Below, piece by piece: positions 23,114 through 30,052 of a DNA stretch of 53,948 bases. Position 1 is the first letter of the stretch; the number at the start of each line of letters is the position of its first letter. The position numbers and the translations under genes are program-made. The notes under the pieces are model-generated. The model did no database searches and had not been told where the DNA came from. It saw nothing but the letters and a program-made list of their open reading frames with translations. The DNA is from JAKQHY01 sp034429475 (lineage in GTDB: Bacteria; Chloroflexota; Anaerolineae; B4-G1; SLSP01), in contig DAOUGD010000171.1 of NCBI GenBank assembly GCA_034429475.1, forward strand, positions 1-53,948, read 5' to 3'.

Positions 23114-23914
23114 TTATTCGGCTTCTTCCTCGCCAGACGCATCCGCACCGACGGCGATGCGCGGCAAAATCGCTTCCACTTCGCGGATCATCCGCGGCGG
23201 GACGACGATCTCCCAGGTTTCTTCCGCGCTGCCTCGGATTTTGGGATTCCACAACTCTGCCATAAGCAGGGTGGCCGTCTCAGCGGTTTCCAGGCGTACC
23301 CGTTGGATATAACGATCTTCATCGCTTTTGAAATAGACTTCGTTGGCGTAAATTTCCGTAGCGCCCAACGCGACTTGCTCTGGTTCCTGCGCTTGATAAG
23401 CGCGCCAGGCCGCCAGCGCGTTGCCACCGCCTACAATCACCCCCAGGACGGCGCCGAAGAGTCCGCCGACCACGACGCCGGCCAGGCCGCCCAAAATGCC
23501 TTCACCGACGCCTTCATCGAAGCCGATCAGCGCCCCCGTCAATCCGCCGGCCAGGGCCATGATGACGGTCAGGCCGCCGAGGGCCAGCTTCCAATCCCCC
23601 TGCGTTTCTTCCTTGCGGGCCTCTTTGAGAGCTTCCCATTCGGGAAAGGTGTACGTCCACCGCACCAGCGGCCGGTCGCTGGCGAGGAAGCGCCGCACCA
23701 GGCTCATCTGCCGCAGGCCCATCAGCCAGGTGATGACCAGCACCAAAATCCACAACGCCGCGAAGGCGCCAGCGATCCACACCGCAGCCTCCAATTCCGC
23801 CACGCCGAGCCAGGTGAGCGCGGCGGCGACCAGCGCAATGCCGCCGGACAGTCCGATCAATCCCAGAAATGCCGGGAAGCCTTGGCGGTAAGGATGTTTG
23901 ATTCGAGTCTCCAT
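23114..23914 (-). CDS. Glycine-zipper membrane protein, paralogue 1
   Basis: A 266-residue membrane protein without a named family. Two N-terminal membrane helices (about 15-37 and 43-66), a soluble loop with FLASDRPLVRWTYTFPEWEA, then a long Gly-rich hydrophobic stretch (about 112-170: LGGLTVIMALAGGLTGALIG, GEGILGGLAGVVVGGLFGAV) of glycine-zipper type. A C-terminal domain (ATEIYANEVYFKSDEDRYIQ to WEIVVPPRMIREVEAILP) follows. Paralogous to the gene at 24720; a truncated copy is at 22374. The ATG lies 1 nt after the stop of the SDR gene, and its Shine-Dalgarno (GGAG) is inside that gene's end, so the two are coupled. Confidence 0.75.
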   Translation of the reverse strand: METRIKHPYRQGFPAFLGLIGLSGGIALVAAALTWLGVAELEAAVWIAGAFAALWILVLVITWLMGLRQMSLVRRFLASDRPLVRWTYTFPEWEALKEARKEETQGDWKLALGGLTVIMALAGGLTGALIGFDEGVGEGILGGLAGVVVGGLFGAVLGVIVGGGNALAAWRAYQAQEPEQVALGATEIYANEVYFKSDEDRYIQRVRLETAETATLLMAELWNPKIRGSAEETWEIVVPPRMIREVEAILPRIAVGADASGEEEAE

Positions 23915-23915
23915 T

Positions 23916-24707
23916 TTAACGCATCTCCTGCCCGCCGGTGACGTTGATCGCCTGCCCGGTCATGTAGCTCGCCTGATCCGACGCGAGGAAGACGACAACG
24001 TTGCACACGTCATCGTAGGTGCAGCCGCGCTTCATCGGGACCTGGTCAATGTACTTCTGGCGGACTTCGGCCTCGGTCATGCCCTGGTTGCGCGCGTACT
24101 GCTTGAACAGCGACTCCGTCCACAGCGGCGAATCGAGCAGGTTGCCGGGGCAGACAGCGTTGACGCGGATGCCCTCTTCGGCCAGTTCCAGCGCCAGGCT
24201 TTGCGTCAGGCCGATGCCGCCGAACTTCGAGGCGGCGTAGGCGGAGTTCTTGAAGCTGCCCTTCTTGCCGGACTTCGAGTTGATCTGAATGATGACGCCG
24301 CTGCGCTGTGGCTTCATCACGCGGATAGCGTGTTTGGCGACCAGGAAGTAGCCGACGAGGTTGACGTTGATGACGAGTTGCCATTTCCTGGCGTCAAACT
24401 CGTCGGCCGGGCCGGAAATGAGAACGCCGGCGTTGGAGACGACGATGTCCAGCCGGCCAAACTCGGCGACCGTGTAATCCACCATCGCGGCGACCTGCGC
24501 TTCGTCGGTCACGTCCACTTTGACGGCGAGCGTGCGGCGACCGGTCTGCGCGGCGATGGCGGCGGCGGTCTGCTGCGCGCCTTCCAGGTTCAGGTCGGCG
24601 ACGACGACGTGCGTGCCCTCGCGCACCAGCCGCTCACAAAGCGCTGCCCCCAATCCCTGCGCGCCGCCGGTCACAAGGGCGATTTTGTCTTGTAATGGCT
24701 TCTCCAT
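23916..24707 (-). CDS. srlD: Short-chain dehydrogenase, sorbitol-6-phosphate 2-dehydrogenase-like
   Basis: A 263-residue classical SDR. Cofactor motif TGGAQGLG (13-20), NAG at 92-94, catalytic S144, Y157 and K161 (YAASK). The C-terminal part (GNLLDSPLWTESLFKQYARN, then QVPMKRGCTYDDVCNVVVFL and MTGQAINVTGGQEM) is the pattern of SrlD-like enzymes, which oxidise D-sorbitol 6-phosphate to fructose 6-phosphate with NAD. No phosphotransferase or other sorbitol gene is adjacent, so the substrate may be another polyol phosphate. It lies between two paralogous membrane-protein genes on the same strand. The gene symbol reflects similarity, not proof. Confidence 0.8.
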   Translation of the reverse strand: MEKPLQDKIALVTGGAQGLGAALCERLVREGTHVVVADLNLEGAQQTAAAIAAQTGRRTLAVKVDVTDEAQVAAMVDYTVAEFGRLDIVVSNAGVLISGPADEFDARKWQLVINVNLVGYFLVAKHAIRVMKPQRSGVIIQINSKSGKKGSFKNSAYAASKFGGIGLTQSLALELAEEGIRVNAVCPGNLLDSPLWTESLFKQYARNQGMTEAEVRQKYIDQVPMKRGCTYDDVCNVVVFLASDQASYMTGQAINVTGGQEMR

Positions 24708-24719
24708 ATTTATCCTCTT

Positions 24720-25589
24720 TTACGATGGTTTAGAACTCACGGTGATGTGCGGCAGAACACCCTCAACCTCGTCAATCATCCGCGGCGGGACGATGATTTC
24801 CCAGGTTCCTCCTGCGCGACCATGTTCCGTGTAGGTTGGATTGAAGATGACAGGCAGCAATAATAAGGTCTTGGGGTTCTGCACGTTCACAATGAGTCGT
24901 GCCACACGCTCAATGATTTGCAGGCGTATTCCCTGGATATAACGATCATTCCCCTCACATTTGAAGTAGTAGTTGTTGGCGTAAATCTCTCTGTCGCCCA
25001 ACGCGACTTGTTCTGGTTCTTGCACTTGATAGGCGCGCCGGGCGGCCAGAGCGCCGCCGGCGCTTATGATCGCCCCCACAACACTACCGACGATCCCACC
25101 GATCACAATGCCGGCCAATCCACCCAGAATACCTTTGCCAAAGCGCGAGAGACCGATCACTACCCCCTCCAATCCACCGGTCAGGGACATCATGAAAACC
25201 ATGCTGCCAAGCATCATTTTACGCGCTCTCTGCATTTTTATCCTACGGGTCGCCTTAATGGCTTGCCATTCGGGAGGGGAGTATGTCCAACGGAGCAGAG
25301 GGCGGTCGCTGGCAAGGAATTGCATCGCCTGGCGTCTTTGCCAGAGTCCCGTAAACCAGAGATAGCCTATCAACAAAGTCCAGAACAGCGTAAAGTTGCC
25401 GAGCGACCACGCTACAATTTGTAACGACGTTACGTTGAACCAGGAGGAGCAAATGGCTGCAATCAGCGCAGTGCCGCCAAATAGTCCGAGCAATCCCCAA
25501 AGTGCCGGGAACGCATCGCAGTAAGGGTGCCTGAGGCGGGCCTCTATCTCAGTGTTGTGAAGGTTTTCGGTTCTACTGAGTTTGTTCAT
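24720..25589 (-). CDS. Glycine-zipper membrane protein, paralogue 2
   Basis: A 289-residue paralogue of the protein at 23114: same two N-terminal helices, FLASDRPLLRWTYSPPEWQA loop, Gly-rich hydrophobic stretch (GILGGLAGIVIGGIVGSVVG), YQVQEPEQVALGDREIYANN, and end TWEIIVPPRMIDEVEGVLP. It differs by a longer C-terminal loop with a PVIFNPTYTEHG insertion. It overlaps the 3' end of the sortase gene; the ATG at 25589 is preferred over a GTG at 25598, but neither has a good Shine-Dalgarno, so translation probably depends on coupling with the sortase gene. More AT-rich than paralogue 1. Confidence 0.72.
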   Translation of the reverse strand: MNKLSRTENLHNTEIEARLRHPYCDAFPALWGLLGLFGGTALIAAICSSWFNVTSLQIVAWSLGNFTLFWTLLIGYLWFTGLWQRRQAMQFLASDRPLLRWTYSPPEWQAIKATRRIKMQRARKMMLGSMVFMMSLTGGLEGVVIGLSRFGKGILGGLAGIVIGGIVGSVVGAIISAGGALAARRAYQVQEPEQVALGDREIYANNYYFKCEGNDRYIQGIRLQIIERVARLIVNVQNPKTLLLLPVIFNPTYTEHGRAGGTWEIIVPPRMIDEVEGVLPHITVSSKPS

Positions 25590-26376
25590 GAAATTCACTT
25601 TTTGATATCGCCGGGTAGGCGATGATGACTAGGCGGTTGCGCAGGCTGCCGTAGGGATGGCACGTCACCAGCGTCAGGCGTTCGTCGGCGGTCGGGGCGA
25701 TATACTCCGCGTTGCGGAGGCGCACTTCGATGGGTTGCCCTGCTTCCGGGAGGATGATTTTTTCGGCGACAGTATAGGCGTAGGTCATTCCATCCTGGCC
25801 GATGACCTCAATCGCGTCCCCCGGTTCTAGTTTGTGCAGATAGCGGAAGACTTCCCCGTGCAGGGTGTTGTGCCCGTTGAAGACGGTGTTTCCCGCCACA
25901 CCGAGCACCGCCGAGGTGCGGCGCCACCCGGCGGCGCGGGTGGTGGGAACGTCTAGCGTGGTATACGTCTTTCCACTAACCTCTACCTCGACCGTGTCCA
26001 CTGGCGTGACCGGGGCATCCAGTTTGATCGCCGGGATGAGCAGGTGAACGGGAACACTGCCGGCCGGCGTCGCGGTGGGCGTGGGAGAAGGCGTGGGCGG
26101 GACAGGGGAAGGTTCCGTCGCCAACGGCGTGATACTCTCTGTGGCTGGCGGCGGAAGCATCGGCGTCGGTAGGACGTTTGTGGGTGTCGGGGTGGCGGTT
26201 GCCTCGACAGTGGGCGGCGAGAGGGTTACTCCTCTGGCCGTTGGCAGGATATTCTGCGTCGGCGATTGGGCGTACAAAAAATGGGGGACGACGCCCAAAA
26301 TGAGCGTCGCCGCCAGAATGGCGACGCCGCTCCAGAGGGCCAACCGGCTCACCGCCCGCCGTCGCGCATCGTTCAT
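25573..26376 (-). CDS. Class D/E-like sortase
   Basis: A 267-residue membrane-anchored transpeptidase. One N-terminal membrane helix (LALWSGVAILAATLILGVV), a long Pro/Thr-rich linker (about 50-105), then the sortase beta barrel: H169 in FNGHN, C239 in TLVTCHPYG and R248 in LRNRLVI form the catalytic triad. It cleaves an LPxTG-like signal and joins the protein to a cell-envelope amine. Its start overlaps the stop of the upstream gene (ATGA), whose product ends in an LPRSG sorting signal, so the pair is dedicated. The class is uncertain; the short spacing and TLVTC motif favour D or E. Confidence 0.9.
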   Translation of the reverse strand: MNDARRRAVSRLALWSGVAILAATLILGVVPHFLYAQSPTQNILPTARGVTLSPPTVEATATPTPTNVLPTPMLPPPATESITPLATEPSPVPPTPSPTPTATPAGSVPVHLLIPAIKLDAPVTPVDTVEVEVSGKTYTTLDVPTTRAAGWRRTSAVLGVAGNTVFNGHNTLHGEVFRYLHKLEPGDAIEVIGQDGMTYAYTVAEKIILPEAGQPIEVRLRNAEYIAPTADERLTLVTCHPYGSLRNRLVIIAYPAISKSEFHEQTQ

Positions 26377-27740
26377 TTGACCGGGTTGCTCCGTCGTCGC
26401 AAGGCGTAACCCAGGAGCAGCAAGCCTCCTCCCAGGATCAGACCGAATCCCACCATGGGCGCGCCGCTGCGCGGCAACAGCATGGCCGGGTCTACCTTGG
26501 CTTCGGGAACGGTTTGCGCACTGACATCCCCAGGATCGGGGGTCATGTCAGGGTAAATACCCATGTCCTGTACACCAGTTTGCTTCGTATCCTTGAAAAC
26601 CGTACCAAAGGGGATGCAGATCGTTTGTTCTGCATCGGTGAGATTGGTCAAGACCAGTGTGCCCTTGCCAAAGTAGGCCGGGTCAGAGATGTTGGTGAAA
26701 TCGTCAATCTCGGCGGAAACAAGATTGCTTTCAATGGCGTCGGGCAAGACCGTGCAGCTTTTGGCGATGTCGCCGGGTTCAACGCCGCTCTCGGCATACG
26801 CGGCAATCTCGTTGACCAGGGGAAATTCCGCCCCCTTGTCCAGGTCGTCTGTCTGCCGCCACACGGCCAACTGCGCCTGCCACAGGTCGGTTTCCACGTA
26901 GCCCGTCGCCAGGTTGTAGCAGATGGTGTTGCGGATCACGTCATCGGCCAGTTTGACCGAGCGCAGCGTTTTGCCGGGAAAGGGCAGCCCGTAATTCTGG
27001 CAATATCCGTGAACCAACACCTTCGTCACGGCTTTGGCCGGCAGCGTAACCACCACCTGATTGCACGCGCCCGTCTTCGCCGTCTGCGAGTCGCCTTCCG
27101 CCTGGGCGATTTCGGCAGGGAAAATTGCCATTCTCTGCACGCCGGAATTGCGCACATCCTTGAAAACCATGCCGTAGGGCAGGTGGACGACCTGCGTTTG
27201 ATCGGTCAGATTCGTGATTTGCAAAGTCCCTTTGCCAAAGTACGCCGGGTTGGAGACGTTTTTGAAGTCATAGACGACGGCAGACACCTTGCCGTCCTTG
27301 ACCGCGTCCGGCAGCGCCGCGCTGGCCGCGTCCAAATCGGCCGGCGTCGCGCCCTCGGCGGCGGCGACGATGTCGCTCGCCAGTTGGTACTTGTCGCCTG
27401 CTACCGTTACTTTGTCGGTGAAGTGCCAGACGGCCTGCTGCGTCTGCGCCAATGTGTCCGGTGTGTAGTAGCCTTCTGAAAGGGCGTGCAGGATCACCGC
27501 CCGGATGGCGTCGTCGGCCACTTCCACCGGCGCAAGTCTGGCGCCTGGGAACGGCAGGCCATAATTCAGGCAATGGCCGTTAACCGCGATGGTGATCGTG
27601 CCGCGCGGGGGAATCGCCACCACATACGGCGGCAGTGTCGCGGTTGAGGCCGCCTGCGCCGATGGCGTCAGTGTCAGCGCGAGCATCAGCAATAAGCCGA
27701 GGCGCACTCCAAACCACTTGGTAGATGTAAAAGGTAACAT
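26373..27740 (-). CDS. Sortase substrate with two TQxA/thioester-like domains
   Basis: A 455-residue surface protein. Signal peptide (GLLLMLALTLTPSAQA), two similar ~180-residue repeats, then LPRSG (422-426), a hydrophobic helix and an RRR tail: a classical sortase sorting signal. Each repeat has a Cys motif (GHCLNYGLPFPG, C57; GYCQNYGLPFPG, C247) and a Gln motif (TQQAVWHFTD, Q101; AQLAVWRQTD, Q290), followed by FGKGTLxxTNLTD. The Cys and TQxA[VI]W motifs are those of surface thioester (TQXA) domains of Gram-positive adhesins, where a Cys-Gln bond attaches covalently to a host target. Strong AAGGAGG before ATG 27740. Overlaps the sortase gene by 4 nt. Confidence 0.8.
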   Translation of the reverse strand: MLPFTSTKWFGVRLGLLLMLALTLTPSAQAASTATLPPYVVAIPPRGTITIAVNGHCLNYGLPFPGARLAPVEVADDAIRAVILHALSEGYYTPDTLAQTQQAVWHFTDKVTVAGDKYQLASDIVAAAEGATPADLDAASAALPDAVKDGKVSAVVYDFKNVSNPAYFGKGTLQITNLTDQTQVVHLPYGMVFKDVRNSGVQRMAIFPAEIAQAEGDSQTAKTGACNQVVVTLPAKAVTKVLVHGYCQNYGLPFPGKTLRSVKLADDVIRNTICYNLATGYVETDLWQAQLAVWRQTDDLDKGAEFPLVNEIAAYAESGVEPGDIAKSCTVLPDAIESNLVSAEIDDFTNISDPAYFGKGTLVLTNLTDAEQTICIPFGTVFKDTKQTGVQDMGIYPDMTPDPGDVSAQTVPEAKVDPAMLLPRSGAPMVGFGLILGGGLLLLGYALRRRSNPVK

Positions 27741-27792
27741 AGTATCCTCCTTAAGGTAATGAATAATGTGTAATAGGGAATAGGAAACTGAG

Positions 27793-29037
27793 TTACTTAT
27801 CAATCCATTGCACTATTCCCCTTTTTCCATTGATGAGCCAGGTGGGATCACTGGCGGACAGCATCCCCGCCTGCCCCGCTTGCAGCCCCACCATCAGCTC
27901 GCTCTTGAGGGTGCGCAGGATGAGGTACGGTTTGGGGAAGTCGGCGTCGGCGTCGGTGATGGGGGTGGTGGGAGACCAGTGGCTATCGGCGAGCAGGCGG
28001 CGATAGTTCGCGTCGCCTTTGAGGATGCGGAGGTCGGCCTGGGCCAACTCGGCGCGCAGAAGGGACGGCAGTTGGTGGAAGGAGAGGCAACTTGTCCAGA
28101 AGGGAGCGGTGACGAGGGAGAGAGGCGTAGGAAGTAGGGAGTGGGGAGTAGGGAGTAAGGCGTTGTGGAGGCGTTGCCCCAGGGCGGCGACGGCGGGAGT
28201 GGGCGAAGTTTGGAGTTGTTGGATGACCAGCCGGATGTCCTCCGGCATCGCATCGGAGACGAAAAGGGGATGGTCTTTGAGGTAGAAGACAACGTGCCAC
28301 GTCCAGCCTTGCGTCAGCAGAAAATCGGCCAACGCCAGGTCGAAGAGGCTATCGGCGCCCACGTTGTCGTTAATAAAAGCTATTTTCTCAACGGATTGAA
28401 CGGATTCAACGGATTTTTCCGTTAAATTCCGTTGAATCCGTTGAGAGAAAAACGCCAACACTGCATCCGTGTCGTCTATGAGCAGGTTGTCGCGCTCGGC
28501 GTGGGCGTCCAGCCCGTGATGCGCGCTCGCTTTAACGTCGAAGTTGCTGAGGTCGGCGCGGTTGCCCCAGAGGGCGGAGTGCAGGAGCAGAACGAAGCGC
28601 TCGGCGGGCGGGAGCTGCTCAATGGCAGGCCACACGGCGACCAGGTGCGCGACCGCGACGGCTTCCTGCGTGCGTTTTTGCGGCGCGAAGGGGTCGCGGC
28701 CCTGCCACGGGCCGGGCTGGAAGTAGCGCACGGCTTCCAGCAGGCGGCGGTAAAAGTACGTCTCGGCAAAATACCAGGGAATGTCCAGCCAGGTGTGTCT
28801 GGCGTAATGCGCCTGCTGGTCGTTCCAGAACGCTGCGTCCGGCGCATCTTCGGTCAGCGGCGCGACCGGCGCGGTCGCAATTTCGTTCCGGAACGCTTCC
28901 AACGCGGCCACGATGTCCGGCGGGTAGGGGGTGTCGGCCAGCACGCGGCGGATGATTTCCGGTTTGCGCTCGACGATGGTTGCGCGGGCATACGAGCCGG
29001 GTTCGGAGGTTAACAGGGGTGGGGGGCGCAACCTCAT
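27793..29037 (-). CDS. ARMT1-like damage-control phosphatase (DUF89) with two in-frame repeat insertions
   Basis: A 414-residue protein of the ARMT1/DUF89 family, metal-dependent phosphatases thought to remove damaged sugar phosphates. Family marks: RTQEAVAV region, NLLIDDTDAV, IAFINDNVGADSLFDL with D224-N225 as metal ligands, and VVFYLKDHPLFVSDAMPED. Two stretches are encoded by dispersed repeats: ~196-218 (FSQRIQRNLTEKSVESVQSV) by a family A palindrome directly before the DN motif, and ~293-309 (ALLPTPHSLLPTPLSLV) by family E units. Both keep the frame. The ATG at 29037 overlaps the stop of the histidine kinase gene (ATGA); a GTG at 29067 is less likely. Translational coupling with the kinase is expected. 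Confidence 0.78.
   Translation of the reverse strand: MRLRPPPLLTSEPGSYARATIVERKPEIIRRVLADTPYPPDIVAALEAFRNEIATAPVAPLTEDAPDAAFWNDQQAHYARHTWLDIPWYFAETYFYRRLLEAVRYFQPGPWQGRDPFAPQKRTQEAVAVAHLVAVWPAIEQLPPAERFVLLLHSALWGNRADLSNFDVKASAHHGLDAHAERDNLLIDDTDAVLAFFSQRIQRNLTEKSVESVQSVEKIAFINDNVGADSLFDLALADFLLTQGWTWHVVFYLKDHPLFVSDAMPEDIRLVIQQLQTSPTPAVAALGQRLHNALLPTPHSLLPTPLSLVTAPFWTSCLSFHQLPSLLRAELAQADLRILKGDANYRRLLADSHWSPTTPITDADADFPKPYLILRTLKSELMVGLQAGQAGMLSASDPTWLINGKRGIVQWIDK
28127..28160. repeat. Family E repeat units inside the ARMT1-like gene
   Basis: Units of GTAGGAAGTAGGGAGTGGGG type; on the coding strand they give LLPTPHSLLPTP. The same units form a palindrome upstream of the E2 gene at 53513. Confidence 0.8.
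28383..28449. repeat. Family A palindromic element, full copy inside a coding sequence
   Basis: TTTTCTCAACGGATTGAACG plus ATTCAACGG, short loop, and the inverted arm ending in CCGTTGAGAGAAAA. 67 bp; reads through in frame in the ARMT1-like gene. Confidence 0.9.
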
Positions 29038-30047
29038 TCCTGGCTCGCTTGCTTGGCGATTTCCCACGCCAGCAGGGGCAGCAGCACGTGAAAGGTGCTT
29101 CCGGGGTAATTTTGCTCATCAAAACCAGGGCTTTCCGCCCAGATGCGGCCATTATGCGCCTCAACGATGCCACGCGCCACGGCTAACCCCAATCCCGGGC
29201 CGCCGCCTTTGTAATTGGTGCGGCTCGAAGAATGTACTTCGACTTTGCCCAATTGATAGAATTTCTCAAAGATCAGCCGCTGATGGTCGGGGGCAATGCC
29301 AATGCCGGTATCGGCTACACTGAGGTGCACAAAGTTAGCTTTGTCATCTCCGGCCTCTTCTGCCGTGTAAATATCGCCGGTCACTGTGATCTGGCCGCCG
29401 TCGGGCGTATATTTGACGGCGTTGCTGATCAACTCGTCGAAGGTGCGATAGAGCAATTTGGCGTCGGCCAGCGTCGGCGGCAAACTGGCAATGTCTATGG
29501 TCAGCTTCAAGCCGCGGGCATCCAACACTTTTCGGTATGTTGCTTCAATCGGTTCAAAAAGTTCCCACATGTACACTGCTCGCTTGGTCAGACTGAGGGT
29601 GGAATTTTCAATCTTGGCGACATCCAACGTGCTGTTGACCAACGCCTCCAGGCGTTCAGCGCCTTTCACCAGCCCGTCAACAAACCGGTCTACAACTTCG
29701 TTATGGAGGCTGCCGGTAATGGATTGTAACATTTGTGCGTGACCCTTGATGACCGTCAGCGGGGTGCGCAACTCGTGCGCTATCAGGTCAATGAAAACCG
29801 ATTTGTTTTCATTCATTTTCTCCAGGACCTGATAAGCCGTTTGTAATTCAGCTGTACGTTCCGCCACACGTTGCTCTAGCTGTAGGTTGAAATCCAGCAA
29901 CTCAGCCTGCAAGGAATCGGAATGTTCCGCCAGGGATTCCAGCAATACTTGCTGATCCCGATTTTCACGTTCCAGGGCGGCAACTCTGGCGCGCAAGGCG
30001 GTGATTGCGGCAAGCTGATCTTGGGCGGCTTGATCTTCTGGTGACAT
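29034..30047 (-). CDS. Soluble sensor histidine kinase
   Basis: A 337-residue kinase without membrane segments or a recognisable sensor domain. Residues ~10-85 are coiled coil (ALRARVAALERENRDQQ, LQLEQRVAERTAELQ). The HisKA domain has FIDLIAHELRTPLTVIKGH with the phosphorylated His; the ATPase domain has the N box (DELISNAVKYTPDGG), G1 DTGIGIA, F box FEKFYQ and G2 GGGPGLGLAVARG. The ATG at 30047 is 5 nt after the stop of the dehydrogenase gene, and its own stop overlaps the ARMT1-like start. No response regulator is adjacent; it may signal to the regulator at 36859 or elsewhere. Confidence 0.88.
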   Translation of the reverse strand: MSPEDQAAQDQLAAITALRARVAALERENRDQQVLLESLAEHSDSLQAELLDFNLQLEQRVAERTAELQTAYQVLEKMNENKSVFIDLIAHELRTPLTVIKGHAQMLQSITGSLHNEVVDRFVDGLVKGAERLEALVNSTLDVAKIENSTLSLTKRAVYMWELFEPIEATYRKVLDARGLKLTIDIASLPPTLADAKLLYRTFDELISNAVKYTPDGGQITVTGDIYTAEEAGDDKANFVHLSVADTGIGIAPDHQRLIFEKFYQLGKVEVHSSSRTNYKGGGPGLGLAVARGIVEAHNGRIWAESPGFDEQNYPGSTFHVLLPLLAWEIAKQASQE

Positions 30048-30052
30048 AGGTA

